Shown: positions 36,574-45,915, numbered from the stretch's first letter. The stretch is 64,000 bases of DNA from Lysinibacillus sp. SGAir0095 (GCF_005491425.1 NZ_CP028083.1:3998001-4062000), one strand, 5' to 3'. Notes: a model not told the origin generated them from the letters alone. Made by a program: numbers and translations.

Positions 36574-37767
36574 TTATATAAGAGATATTATCATTCCACC
36601 TACAATGCCGGTTATTACAATAATCCAGGGGGCCATCTTCCAGTAAGTCAGCATACTGAATAGTAAAACAGCCAAAACAAAATCCAATGGTTTAATGATT
36701 GCAGATGTGAAGATTGGATCATATAGAGCAGAGATTAATATCCCTACTACCGCAGCATTCATGCCCATGAATGCCCCCTTCATTTTTCCATTTTTACGTA
36801 GTGCATTCCAAAAGGGTAATGCCCCAAAAACAAGTAAAAATGCTGGTAAAAAGATTGCTGCTGTTGCAAGAATACCTCCTAGCCAACCATCCATGACAGC
36901 TCCTATATATGCTGCAAAGGTAAACATGGGACCCGGTACTGCTTGTGTAGCTCCGTACCCGGCTAAAAATGCTTCTTCACTAATGAATCCCGTTGGTACA
37001 AACTCCCGCTCTAGTAAAGGTAGCACCACATGTCCACCTCCAAAAACAAGAGCCCCTGCCCGATAAAAGCTATCAAACATTGCCACCAACCGGAAAGAAG
37101 TTAACTCTCTTAGAATTGGAAGGAAAATCAATAGACCAAAAAATAACGTAATACAGAAAGCACCCAATTTCTTGGTAATAGGAAATGTTAAGCTAGTAGC
37201 ATTTTCCTCATTTACTTGTCGAAAAAGAAAGTACCCCAATACCCCTGCTAGTACAATGACAGATACTTGTGCGAATGCTACTGGCCATAACAAGACAAAA
37301 GCTATAGCAAAGATGGCAATGGCCTTTCGCGATAAATCAGGTGTTAAATTTTTCGCCATTCCTAAAATGGCATGAGCTACCACCGCAACAGCCACAATTT
37401 TGAGCCCATGTATCCACCCTGCATCACTGACATCTAAACCTTGTACAAGCAATGCAAAGATAATTAATGCAATGACGGATGGCATAGTAAATCCTAAAAA
37501 CGATATAACGCCTCCTAAGATACCACCTCTTATTACACCAATGCCAATTCCTACCTGACTGCTGGCAGGACCAGGTAAAAATTGGCATAGAGCAACCAGC
37601 TCTGCATACGCTTTTTCATCAATCCATTTTTTTCTCTGAATATATTCTCCATGAAAATAACCTAGATGTGCTGTTGGTCCACCAAAGGATGTAAAACCTA
37701 GTTTTGTTGAAACTTTAAATATCTCAAATAAAGCTTTAAACGAAGTTGATCTTTGATTTGAATTCAT
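36574..37767 (-). CDS. chrA: Chromate transporter, ChrA-like
   Basis: A 397-residue protein of the CHR family with two homologous halves and about ten to twelve membrane helices. The hallmark FTSFGGPTAHLGYFHGEYIQ opens the first half; CQFLPGPASSQVGIGIGVIR and the matching GATQAVPGPMFTFAAYIGAV mark the two halves. The family exports chromate; natural substrates in non-exposed bacteria are unknown. The ATG is preceded by GAGGAG at a long 16-base spacing, so initiation may be weak or from the TTG directly before it. Confidence 0.88.
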   Translation of the reverse strand: MNSNQRSTSFKALFEIFKVSTKLGFTSFGGPTAHLGYFHGEYIQRKKWIDEKAYAELVALCQFLPGPASSQVGIGIGVIRGGILGGVISFLGFTMPSVIALIIFALLVQGLDVSDAGWIHGLKIVAVAVVAHAILGMAKNLTPDLSRKAIAIFAIAFVLLWPVAFAQVSVIVLAGVLGYFLFRQVNEENATSLTFPITKKLGAFCITLFFGLLIFLPILRELTSFRLVAMFDSFYRAGALVFGGGHVVLPLLEREFVPTGFISEEAFLAGYGATQAVPGPMFTFAAYIGAVMDGWLGGILATAAIFLPAFLLVFGALPFWNALRKNGKMKGAFMGMNAAVVGILISALYDPIFTSAIIKPLDFVLAVLLFSMLTYWKMAPWIIVITGIVGGMIISLI

Positions 37768-37905
37768 CAATGTTGGTCTTTTGCTCCTCTTTTTTCATAA
37801 ATCTTATCAAATGGGAAAACGCTATACAGCATTCTAAGTATTTCTTTACAAAACTTTAAATTATATTTGAATAATAATTTGCGCCCTTTCCTATTTAACA
37901 GAAAA

Positions 37906-37938
37906 AGAAGAGAAATCTAAATTGCTGACTTCTCTTCT
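37906..37938 (-). terminator. Terminator after tatA
   Basis: AGAAGAGAA and TTCTCTTCT form a 9-bp stem followed on the minus strand by TTTTCTGTT. It ends the tatC-tatA transcript. Confidence 0.75.
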
Positions 37939-37949
37939 ATAACTATGAT

Positions 37950-38156
37950 TTATACTTTTTTAATTTTTTCTAACTCTTTTGCTTTATCCATCTTCAAGTC
38001 CTCGGATACATCATCCATTACATCTTTCGTGGATGTTTTAAACTCTCTTAGCGTATCACCAACCGCTCTACCTAATTGCGGCAATTTTGATGGTCCAAAG
38101 ATAATTAATGCCAAGACAAGAATGATTATTAATCCTGGTACGCCTATACTTGCCAT
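37950..38156 (-). CDS. tatA: Twin-arginine translocase subunit TatA
   Basis: A 68-residue TatA. A single N-terminal membrane helix (about 6-22) is followed by the hinge [14 protein letters not shown] and an amphipathic helix with a charged tail. TatA oligomers make the protein-conducting path for folded proteins carrying twin-arginine signals. AAAGGAGGGG precedes the ATG. It lies 33 bases after tatC in the unusual order tatC-tatA (in Bacillus subtilis tatA genes precede tatC). Confidence 0.93.
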   Translation of the reverse strand: MASIGVPGLIIILVLALIIFGPSKLPQLGRAVGDTLREFKTSTKDVMDDVSEDLKMDKAKELEKIKKV

Positions 38157-38189
38157 GAAAATACCCCTCCTTTTTTCTTCTAAATTCCC

Positions 38190-38948
38190 TTAAGTTAATT
38201 CACCATTATCAGAGTAAGATAGTTCCCTTTCTTTCCTCTTCTTTTCTGCCCAGCTAGAAACGCTGATGCTTATTTCAAATAGCAGCAATAGCGGAATAAT
38301 GATGACAATATCTGAAATAAAATCTGGTGGAGAAATGGAAACGCCTACAATTATCAAAATAAAGTAAGCAACTTTTCGCATTTTCCGTAATTTATTTGGT
38401 GTCATGACTCCTATGTTCGTTAAAAATAGAATGACCACTGGCAACTCAAATACAAGTCCAACTGGAATCGTGAGATTAAATAGCAAGGAGAAATATTGCT
38501 GAATCCCATAGGTTTCGATAGCACCAATCGAAACATTTACGTTAGAAAGGAAGTTGAGCATTAAAGGAAACAAAATAAAATAACTAAAACTAATCCCTAT
38601 TAAAAATAAGAAAAACGAGATAGGAATATAAAAAATTGTCCCCTTTGCTTCCCGCTCATTTAATCCTGGTTTTACAAACAGCCATATCTGCCACAAGGCA
38701 ATAGGAAGTGTAATCAAAATACCCAAGATGAGTGCACACTTCACATAAATCATTAATCCATCTGTGTACCCAAATAGATTCCAATCAACTCCTTGAGCTG
38801 TTGGCTGGTCTTTAATAAGATTTAACGTTTTTGGCGCAAACCAAAATCCAATAAGAAGTGATAAGACTAACGTGACTGCAACTATAATTACCCTTTTTCT
38901 TAATTCTTCTAAATGTTCTACGAGCGTTAATTCATTTTCTTCTTTCAT
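38190..38948 (-). CDS. tatC: Twin-arginine translocase subunit TatC
   Basis: A 252-residue TatC with six membrane helices. The N-terminal segment LVEHLEELRKRVIIVAVTLV carries the conserved glutamates and arginine that bind the twin-arginine signal; the loop IWLFVKPGLNEREAKG and FELPVVILFLTNIGV are family motifs. The ATG at 38946-38948 gives the family start; a GTG three codons earlier is possible. It is divergent from an amino acid permease and has its own promoter in the gap. Confidence 0.93.
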   Translation of the reverse strand: MKEENELTLVEHLEELRKRVIIVAVTLVLSLLIGFWFAPKTLNLIKDQPTAQGVDWNLFGYTDGLMIYVKCALILGILITLPIALWQIWLFVKPGLNEREAKGTIFYIPISFFLFLIGISFSYFILFPLMLNFLSNVNVSIGAIETYGIQQYFSLLFNLTIPVGLVFELPVVILFLTNIGVMTPNKLRKMRKVAYFILIIVGVSISPPDFISDIVIIIPLLLLFEISISVSSWAEKKRKERELSYSDNGELT

Positions 38949-39035
38949 TTTTATCACCCAAGTTTCTAAATAGCCGAATTATTTTCTTTATTGTTTGCAG
39001 AAAAGCAAAAGTTATTCTCAATAAAAATGTTATAA

Positions 39036-39065
39036 AATATATATAATTTCGAGCAAATTCGTCAA
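39036..39065 (-). promoter_or_regulatory. tatC promoter candidate
   Basis: -35 TTGACG (39060-39065), 18-base spacer, -10 TATATT (39036-39041) on the minus strand. It lies back to back with the permease promoter. Confidence 0.6.
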
Positions 39066-39081
39066 AATATTTAATAAGGAT

Positions 39082-39110
39082 TTGACCCAAGTAGTGAACC
39101 ATAGTATATT
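39082..39110 (+). promoter_or_regulatory. Amino acid permease promoter
   Basis: -35 TTGACC (39082-39087), 17-base spacer, -10 TATATT (39105-39110); five of six matches in each box. Confidence 0.72.
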
Positions 39111-39143
39111 TCTCTCATAATTCAAAAAGAATAGGTGTTAAAT

Positions 39144-40529
39144 TTGTCGAATTTATTTAGAAAAAAACAGATTGGTGATTTATTAAACAAGAGAGAAGGC
39201 ACTCAGCTTAAACAAACGTTAGGGGCTTTTGATTTAATCATGCTCGGCGTAGGGGCAATTGTTGGGACAGGAATTTTCATACTTCCGGGAACTGTCGCTG
39301 CAACACACGCTGGTCCAGCTATTGTCTTTTCCTTCATCATTGCAGCTTTTGTTTGTGCTTTAGCTGGAATGTGTTATTCCGAATTCTCTTCTGCTATCCC
39401 AGTTACGGGGAGTGCTTATACATATGGATACATTGTATTTGGCGAGATTATCGCGTGGCTTGTAGGTTGGGCACTTGTATTAGAATACGGTTTAGCCGCT
39501 GCCTCGGTTGCAACTGGCTGGTCTTCTTATTTAACTTCTTTGTTAGAAGGACTTAATATTACGATTCCACACAGTTTGTCCGGGCCATTTGATCCTGCAG
39601 GTGGAACATATATTAACTTACCAGCTGTACTAATCGTTTTAGCTATTTCTTATTTGCTTTCACGAGGCATGCAGGAATCTGCGAAAATCAATAAAATTAT
39701 GGTTTTTGTTAAAGTTGGAGTAATTCTTCTCTTTATCATTGTTGGGGTATTTTATGTGAAGCCTGATAATTGGCAACCATTTATGCCATTTGGTTTTGAT
39801 GGTGTCTTAGCTGGTGCCGCTTTAGTGTTCTTTGCTTTCTTAGGATTTGATGCTGTCTCTTCTGCAGCAGAAGAAGTAAAAAATCCACAAAGAAACTTAC
39901 CAATTGGAATTATCGGTTCATTATTAGTTTGTTCACTGCTTTATATTACAATTTCTTTAGTAATGACCGGAATTGCTCCTTATACAGAGTTAAACGTAAG
40001 CAATCCTGTGAGCTTTGTAATTCAACTTGTTGGTCAGGATTGGATTGCGGGGGTTATTTCTTTAGGTGCTGTAACAGGGATGATGACAGTAATCCTTGTC
40101 ATGCTATATGGCGGATCACGACTTCTTTTCGCGATCGCTCGAGACGGTCTACTTCCTAAAATGCTGTATAAAGTAAACCCTAAAAATCAAACTCCAGTAT
40201 TAAATACTTGGATTTTTGGTTTTGCGGTTGCTTTTTGTGCCGGATTTATTCCGTTAAATAAACTAGCAGAGTTAGTTAATATGGGCACATTACTTGCCTT
40301 TATGATTGTTTCGATTGGTGTGCTCTACTTAAGAAAAAACAAGGAGATTCCATCAGGTGGCTTTAAGGTTCCATTGTTCCCAGTGCTTCCAATCATATCG
40401 TTCTTTGCTTGTCTATTTTTAATTACACAATTATCAATTCATACGTGGATTGCTTGTGGTACCTGGTTTGTGATTGGGTTAATCTTCTATTTCATCTATG
40501 GACGAAAAAACAGTAAATTAAATCATTAA
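39144..40529 (+). CDS. Cationic amino acid permease (APC superfamily, YfnA/CAT-like)
   Basis: A 461-residue transporter with twelve membrane helices. The first unwound helix carries LGVGAIVGTGIFILPG, the substrate-binding GTG motif; helix 6 carries FFAFLGFDAVSSAAEE. These features match the bacterial CAT-type proton-coupled amino acid transporters such as GkApcT. I chose the TTG at 39144 because AGGTG lies six bases upstream; a GTG at 39135 lacks a ribosome binding site. Confidence 0.9.
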   Translation: MSNLFRKKQIGDLLNKREGTQLKQTLGAFDLIMLGVGAIVGTGIFILPGTVAATHAGPAIVFSFIIAAFVCALAGMCYSEFSSAIPVTGSAYTYGYIVFGEIIAWLVGWALVLEYGLAAASVATGWSSYLTSLLEGLNITIPHSLSGPFDPAGGTYINLPAVLIVLAISYLLSRGMQESAKINKIMVFVKVGVILLFIIVGVFYVKPDNWQPFMPFGFDGVLAGAALVFFAFLGFDAVSSAAEEVKNPQRNLPIGIIGSLLVCSLLYITISLVMTGIAPYTELNVSNPVSFVIQLVGQDWIAGVISLGAVTGMMTVILVMLYGGSRLLFAIARDGLLPKMLYKVNPKNQTPVLNTWIFGFAVAFCAGFIPLNKLAELVNMGTLLAFMIVSIGVLYLRKNKEIPSGGFKVPLFPVLPIISFFACLFLITQLSIHTWIACGTWFVIGLIFYFIYGRKNSKLNH

Positions 40530-40532
40530 ATG

Positions 40533-40571
40533 AAAAGTGAGTCCTCTTCTAAATTGGACTCACTTTTTTTA
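40533..40571 (+). terminator. Terminator after the permease gene
   Basis: AAAAGTGAGTCC pairs with GGACTCACTTTT, followed by TTTT. Its right arm overlaps the 3' end of the convergent tetR-like gene by a few bases. Confidence 0.85.
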
Positions 40572-41405
40572 GTTCTCGTTTTGTAAAAATTTTTGGTAAA
40601 GATAGGCACACCATTTACAATGTTCATGCTCTTTTATATTTTTTAACAACCCTTCAAGCACGACTCTGCTTAATGTCGGCTCATGTAAATCCTCTTTTAA
40701 TAATTGTAAAGATTCTTCAACAAGTGCATCATCTAGAATCTCTGCCTGTATAGTATTTATTAGTTCAATCAATTGTTCCTTTGTTAGTTTAGGGACTTTA
40801 TTTATATAGGATAAATACTCCGGTGTAACGATTTGGATTGTTGCTTTTTCAGCAATAATCGTAACCTTTTCAACAATTGACCTACATAACAAATTTAAAT
40901 TCAACTTATAATCATCAATTATGAATAATTCCGAATAGCTTTTGACTAAACCATTAATAGTAAATACTAAATCTAAGTACATTTTCGATGGCGTCTGTGC
41001 AAATTGTCTTTCAACAATTGAATAAATTATTCTATTGAACATGGCCATGTAATTCTGCATTCTTTCAAAAAGATCCTTATTATAGGATAGTACTTGCTCT
41101 GTTATAAAAAACTTAGCAAAATTCGCTTGTTTTTGGAATTCACCTAATGCGATGTTTAGAAAATTATATAACAGCTCCTCACGTGATTGCGTCTCACTGA
41201 CTGCCTGTTCAAGATCTGTTAGAATACCAGTCATAAACTGGTCAATTAAACTATAAATAAGCTCATCCTTAGATTTGAAATATAAATAGAAAGCTCCCTT
41301 TGATATCCCACATCGCTCTGTTATCTGCTGTACCGATGTTGCTTCAAAACCGTTTTCAGCAAACAACTCTAGCGATTTCTCCATTATGAGTTGTTTTTTT
41401 ACCAA
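40569..41405 (-). CDS. TetR-family repressor, YerO-like
   Basis: A 278-residue regulator. The helix-turn-helix is TSVQQITERCGISKGAFYLY followed by FKSKDELIYSLID, typical of TetR. The C-terminal ligand domain is long and ends with HCKWCAYLYQKF, a Cys-x-x-Cys near the end. It is divergent from an RND transporter gene, as YerO is from yerP (swrC) in Bacillus subtilis. A palindrome TGACCAATTAGTCA in the RND promoter is its likely operator. Confidence 0.88.
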   Translation of the reverse strand: MVKKQLIMEKSLELFAENGFEATSVQQITERCGISKGAFYLYFKSKDELIYSLIDQFMTGILTDLEQAVSETQSREELLYNFLNIALGEFQKQANFAKFFITEQVLSYNKDLFERMQNYMAMFNRIIYSIVERQFAQTPSKMYLDLVFTINGLVKSYSELFIIDDYKLNLNLLCRSIVEKVTIIAEKATIQIVTPEYLSYINKVPKLTKEQLIELINTIQAEILDDALVEESLQLLKEDLHEPTLSRVVLEGLLKNIKEHEHCKWCAYLYQKFLQNEN

Positions 41406-41428
41406 TTAAAACACCCCTACTCTTTCAT

Positions 41429-41457
41429 TTGACAACTGACCAATTAGTCATTAGTAT
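41429..41457 (+). promoter_or_regulatory. RND transporter promoter with TetR operator in the spacer
   Basis: -35 TTGACA (41429-41434) is perfect; 17-base spacer; -10 TAGTAT (41452-41457). The spacer holds TGACCAATTAGTCA (41437-41450), an almost perfect palindrome of the TetR-family type. A repressor bound there would block RNA polymerase. Confidence 0.75.
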
Positions 41458-41503
41458 AAATAAATGTAAAATAGGAGTCAAATTTTTAAGGGCAGGTGTA
41501 AAA

Positions 41504-44500
41504 GTGAAGGGTTTAGTAAATTTTGTACTGAAAAATAAACTAGCTGTATGGTTGCTAACAATTATTATCACGGTATCTGGTATTTATTCCGCTTCAAGAA
41601 TGAAGATGGAGTCAATCCCTGACATCTCAATTCCTTACTTAATTGTTATGGGTGTCTATCCAGGTGCTACCCCAGAACAAGTAATGAACGAATTGTCGAT
41701 CCCGATGGAAAAGGCTGTTGAAGGCTTAGAGGACGTTAACGCAATTTACTCAAGTTCTTCATCAAACGTCTCACAAATTCAGGTTGAATATGAATATGGC
41801 GTTGATATGGATGAGAAAAAACGTCAATTAGAATCAGCACTTGATGGTGTTACTCTACCTGAAGAAGTAGAATCACCTACGATTATGGCAATTAGCATGA
41901 ATATGATGCCGGTTGTTGCGCTTTCAGTTAGTAGTACTGAAGAAGATATTGTTGATTTAACGTCAACTGTTGAAGATATCCTACTGCCAAAGATTGAGAA
42001 AATTGATGGTGTAGCTTCTGCTACTATTACTGGACAACATATTGAAGAAGTAGAATTTACATTTGATGATGCGAAAATGGCTTCACTTGGCTTAACAGAA
42101 GATACTGTAAAGCAAATGGTTCAAGCGAGTGATATGGCTTTATCATTAGGTTTATATGAATTTGTTGAAGGGGAAGAAGCTGTATCCGTTGATGGGGATA
42201 TCCAAACAGTAGATCAATTAAAAGAGATGCTAATCCCAGTAACACCAACTGCTGAAAACCCAACACCATTTGTAAAACTTACTGATATTGCAAAAATCGA
42301 AACAGTTGGTAAAGTTCAATCTGTTTCACGTACGAACGGTGAAGATGCAATTGCAATCCAAATTGTTAAAGGGCAAGAGGCTAACACTGTAACCGTAGTA
42401 AATGCAGTAAAGGATTTAATGGAAGAAGAAGAAGCCAATATTGATGGTTTAGTTGTTGATTTATCTCTAGACCAAGGTAAACCAATTGAGGATTCAGTTT
42501 TCTCAATGGTTGAAAAGGCTGTATTCGGTGGATTAATCGCAGTATTAATCATTCTTTTATTCTTACGCGACTTTAAATCTACTATTATTTCGATAATCTC
42601 TATTCCAGTTTCAATCTTTATGGCTTTACTATTATTAAACTGGTTAGATATCACATTAAATATTATGACATTAGGTGCGATTACGGTTGCTATTGGTCGT
42701 GTTATCGATGACTCAATCGTAGTAGTAGAAAACATTTACCGTCGTATGCACTTAAAAGAAGAAAAACTTCGTGGCCGTGCTTTAATCCGCGAAGCAACAA
42801 TTGAAATGTTTAAACCAATCCTTTCTTCTACATTAGTAACAGTGGCAGTATTTGCCCCACTTCTATTTGTAGGTGGTATGGTTGGTGAGCTGTTCATGCC
42901 GTTTGCATTAACAATGGCATTTGCATTAGGTGCATCCTTACTTGTTGCGATTACAATCGTACCGGCACTATCTCATTTCTTATTCCGTAAGAAGCTTTAT
43001 GGTGAGAAAACTGAAAAAGCCCATAAAGAAGTTGGAAAACTGGCTTTATGGTATAAGGGTGTTCTAGAAAAATCGTTAAACCATAAATGGATTACATCCA
43101 TTATTGCCATTGTTATATTAGTTGGTTCTCTTGCACTTACACCTTTAATAGGATTTAGTTTCATGGGTTCCGCAGAAGAAAAAGTTATGTATCTAACTTA
43201 TACTCCTTCAGCAGGAGAGCTAGCTGAAGAAACAGAAACAAATATTGAAAAAGTTGAACAAGAATTATTGAAACGCGAAGATATCGATGTTCTTCAATTA
43301 TCTATTACAGATGCGACTAACACAGACCCTTCTGCTATGATGATGGGTGGCGGAGGCGGTGCATTAATGTACCTAATCTTTGACCCAGATATGAAAGACT
43401 TCCCTGAAGTAAGAGAAGAGATCGAAGAGTATGTATTCAATATAGGTCAATCCGGTGAATGGAAATCGCAAAACTTCACTTCAATGTCTATGTCATCAAA
43501 CGAAGTAAGCTATACACTTTATAGTGAAGATTTAGATGACTTAATGACAGCAGTTGACCAAGTTGAAAATGCTCTAGGAGAAGTTAAAAACTTGGAAGAT
43601 ATCACTTCTGATGCAGAAGATCCATATGTGGAAAACGTCTTTAAAGTATCTCAAGAGCATGTCCTTCAATATGGCCTTACAACTGCACAAATTGTAATGG
43701 CTTTATCAAATACAGGTTCTGATGAGGTATTAACTCAAGTTGAAAATGATGGAGATGAAATTGAAGTTATTATTCAACGTGAAGCAAAGGCTGCTCCAGA
43801 ATCAGTTGACGATATTTTAAATACTGAAATTCCTACAGCTGTTGGTACAAATATGCCATTATCTGAATTAGTGGAATTAGAAAAAGGAACAACTTTAAAT
43901 ACTCTATCTCGTTCTGCTGGTGAATACTATGCGACAGTTTCAGGTACGATCATTGGTGATGATATTTCTGTAGCATCTGGAGAAGCGGATGAAAAAATTG
44001 CTGATCTTGATCTACCAAAAGGTGTAACAAGTGGAGTTGCCGGTGTTGCAGCAGACATGGCTGAAACATTTACACAATTAGGCGTTGCTATGATTGCCGC
44101 AATTCTTATTGTATACTTCATCCTTGTTGTAACATTTGGTGAAGGTCTAGCGCCATTTGCTATTCTATTCTCATTACCGTTTACAGTAATCGGTGCATTC
44201 ATCGGTTTATTTGTAACAAACCATACAATTTCCGTTCAAGTAATGATGGGGCTATTAATGTTAATTGGTATCGTTGTAACAAATGCGATTGTATTAGTAG
44301 ACCGTATTATTCATATGGAACGTGATGGAATGGTGATGCGTGAGGCGATCCTAGAAGCTGGTGCGACACGTTTACGACCAATCTTAATGACTGCTATCGC
44401 TACAATCGGAGCAATGATGCCAATGGCTCTTGGTGTTGGCGGCGGCGGTGGACTAATGTCAGCCGACCTTGCTATAACTGTAATCGGCGGTCTATTAAGT

Positions 44501-44593
44501 TCTACATTGTTAACATTAGTAATCGTTCCTATTGTTTACGAGCTTCTTTCTAAAATGTTAAAGAAAAATCGTAAAGATATCGAAGAAGACTAA
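41504..44593 (+). CDS. swrC: RND-family efflux transporter, SwrC/YerP-like
   Basis: A 1,029-residue RND pump with twelve membrane helices and two large extracellular loops (about 40-330 and 560-850). Helix 4 carries the proton-relay segment GRVIDDSIVVVENIYRR; PGATPEQVMNELSIPMEKAV is the family N-terminal motif. In Bacillus subtilis SwrC exports surfactin and is needed for swarming. I chose GTG 41504 (VKGLVNFVLKNKLAVWLL) with AGGTG five bases upstream; a frame starting at 41429 begins inside the -35 box and would not be transcribed. Two terminators follow. Confidence 0.92.
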   Translation: MKGLVNFVLKNKLAVWLLTIIITVSGIYSASRMKMESIPDISIPYLIVMGVYPGATPEQVMNELSIPMEKAVEGLEDVNAIYSSSSSNVSQIQVEYEYGVDMDEKKRQLESALDGVTLPEEVESPTIMAISMNMMPVVALSVSSTEEDIVDLTSTVEDILLPKIEKIDGVASATITGQHIEEVEFTFDDAKMASLGLTEDTVKQMVQASDMALSLGLYEFVEGEEAVSVDGDIQTVDQLKEMLIPVTPTAENPTPFVKLTDIAKIETVGKVQSVSRTNGEDAIAIQIVKGQEANTVTVVNAVKDLMEEEEANIDGLVVDLSLDQGKPIEDSVFSMVEKAVFGGLIAVLIILLFLRDFKSTIISIISIPVSIFMALLLLNWLDITLNIMTLGAITVAIGRVIDDSIVVVENIYRRMHLKEEKLRGRALIREATIEMFKPILSSTLVTVAVFAPLLFVGGMVGELFMPFALTMAFALGASLLVAITIVPALSHFLFRKKLYGEKTEKAHKEVGKLALWYKGVLEKSLNHKWITSIIAIVILVGSLALTPLIGFSFMGSAEEKVMYLTYTPSAGELAEETETNIEKVEQELLKREDIDVLQLSITDATNTDPSAMMMGGGGGALMYLIFDPDMKDFPEVREEIEEYVFNIGQSGEWKSQNFTSMSMSSNEVSYTLYSEDLDDLMTAVDQVENALGEVKNLEDITSDAEDPYVENVFKVSQEHVLQYGLTTAQIVMALSNTGSDEVLTQVENDGDEIEVIIQREAKAAPESVDDILNTEIPTAVGTNMPLSELVELEKGTTLNTLSRSAGEYYATVSGTIIGDDISVASGEADEKIADLDLPKGVTSGVAGVAADMAETFTQLGVAMIAAILIVYFILVVTFGEGLAPFAILFSLPFTVIGAFIGLFVTNHTISVQVMMGLLMLIGIVVTNAIVLVDRIIHMERDGMVMREAILEAGATRLRPILMTAIATIGAMMPMALGVGGGGGLMSADLAITVIGGLLSSTLLTLVIVPIVYELLSKMLKKNRKDIEED

Positions 44594-44604
44594 TTAGAAA
44601 AACA

Positions 44605-44630
44605 CAACTCGACCAGGATAGGTCGAGTTG
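44605..44630 (+). terminator. First terminator after the RND gene
   Basis: CAACTCGACC and GGTCGAGTTG form a perfect 10-bp stem with a 6-base loop, then ATGTCTTTT. Confidence 0.7.
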
Positions 44631-44691
44631 ATGTCTTTTCTTATGCTGATTTCTTTTAAAACTTATACTTTCCTATCCGCCAAGAAATTCG

Positions 44692-44726
44692 GAAGGTGTC
44701 TCTCATTATGAGGCACCTTCTTTTTT
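44692..44726 (+). terminator. Second terminator after the RND gene
   Basis: GAAGGTGTCTC pairs with GAGGCACCTTC (one mismatch), followed by TTTTTT. Confidence 0.85.
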
Positions 44727-45005
44727 ATAGCTGTGAGCTGGACACATATTCAATAATAAAGAAAAACCATGAATTACATATTACCGATAATTTTCCTGTA
44801 TAGGAATAGTAATCTCTGGTTAGAATAATAGATAAATAAGAATACTTTTTATTATGATTTATTAAGATACTATTTTTACAGATTAATAGATTTCAAAATA
44901 ACTACAGAACGCCCATTGTTTCACATGGAACACTTTGTTAATATAATATTCTGTTTTTTTGATTTAGAAGTGAGATGTATAATATGATGGAAACGGGGTG
45001 ATGGA
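44727..45005. other. AT-rich gap before pgeF with a parS-like site
   Basis: Besides the parS-like 16-mer listed separately I see only AT-rich sequence and a TATAAT (in ATGTATAATATG) without a matching -35, upstream of the pgeF ribosome binding site region GGGGTGATGG. Confidence 0.4.
44917..44932. promoter_or_regulatory. parS-like site
   Basis: TGTTTCACATGGAACA matches the Bacillus parS consensus TGTTNCACGTGAAACA at all but two positions (G9 to A, A12 to G). parS sites bind ParB (Spo0J) and cluster around the replication origin, which in this genome should lie to the right. With two mismatches, function is uncertain. Confidence 0.35.
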
Positions 45006-45770
45006 ATGAGCTTAAAATATTACTTAGACAATAATCAATTTTTGGCAGGGACAACACTAAAGGATGAAAAAAGTCCTGAACAGAATAATATGGCACTTCA
45101 TGTATGTGAAAATCCCATGAATATCATTGAAAATCGCCAAAAACTCGCTTCTTCTTTAAATTGTGATATCAATGATTTCGTTTGTGCGAATCAAACGCAT
45201 AGCGCAAACGTTCATCAGGTCACTTTAGAAGATAAAGGACGGGGAGCTCTAAGAACGGATGATGCAGTTGCAAACACAGATGCACTTTATACATTTGAAT
45301 CCAATACATTGCTCTGTACATTTACGGCTGATTGTGTTCCTGTAATTTTCTATAATGAAGAAAATGGACTTACAGGGGTTATTCATTCGGGATGGCAGGG
45401 GACTGTTAAGGAAATTACGCTAAAAGTATTTCAACAAATTATTGAAAAACATCAAAGTAATCCAAAGGATATTAATGTAATCCTTGGACCGGCCCTTAGC
45501 CAGGAGAAATTTGAAGTAGATGCAGATGTATATGAAAAGTTTGCAGCACTTGAATATGCAAATGACTTTATGTATTTTAACGAAGAGACAAATAAATACC
45601 ATATCGATAATCAATTAACCGTTAAAAAACAATGTGAATTAGCAGGGATTCCGTCAGAAAATATACTCATTGATCAAACATGCACATTTCAAAGTGATGA
45701 AGGGTTCTCTTATCGACAAGATAAAAGGAGCGGCAGACATTTAAGCTTTATTATTCGAAAAGAGAACTGA
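45006..45770 (+). CDS. pgeF: Peptidoglycan editing factor PgeF (YfiH/laccase-domain family)
   Basis: A 254-residue YfiH-family protein. The metal-site residues are in ANQTHSANVHQV, FTADCVPVIF and VIHSGWQGTV. Family members act as purine nucleoside phosphorylases or copper oxidases in vitro; in E. coli PgeF prevents wrong amino acids in peptidoglycan stems. It starts shortly after GGGGTGATGG and is followed by a strong terminator, so it is monocistronic. In Bacillus the paralogue ylmD lies elsewhere. Confidence 0.9.
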   Translation: MSLKYYLDNNQFLAGTTLKDEKSPEQNNMALHVCENPMNIIENRQKLASSLNCDINDFVCANQTHSANVHQVTLEDKGRGALRTDDAVANTDALYTFESNTLLCTFTADCVPVIFYNEENGLTGVIHSGWQGTVKEITLKVFQQIIEKHQSNPKDINVILGPALSQEKFEVDADVYEKFAALEYANDFMYFNEETNKYHIDNQLTVKKQCELAGIPSENILIDQTCTFQSDEGFSYRQDKRSGRHLSFIIRKEN

Positions 45771-45779
45771 TAGTAACAA

Positions 45780-45817
45780 AACATGAATTCGAAAAGCACT
45801 ACGAATTCATGTTTTTT
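45780..45817 (+). terminator. Terminator after pgeF
   Basis: AACATGAATTCG and CGAATTCATGTT form a 12-bp stem, followed by TTTTT. Confidence 0.88.
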
Positions 45818-45915
45818 AGTTGGATTAAGAATTAATCTATTCTTTTAATGATTGATTTTCTCAGTTTGTAGTTCATATAGTACCTATTGAATATATTTAA
45901 GGGGAGGCTTGTGTT

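Noticed and set aside
41429..41503. N-terminal extension of the RND pump by 25 residues
   Set aside because: The start would lie in the -35 box of the gene's own promoter and the extra residues match no SwrC protein; GTG 41504 has a good ribosome binding site.
42316..42735. 139-residue minus-strand frame inside the RND gene
   Set aside because: Isoleucine/asparagine-rich antisense text of a membrane protein gene; no ribosome binding site.
45860..45915. Sigma-E promoter before yaaH
   Set aside because: TCATATA and AATATAT are present but only ten bases apart, too close for a sigma-E promoter.
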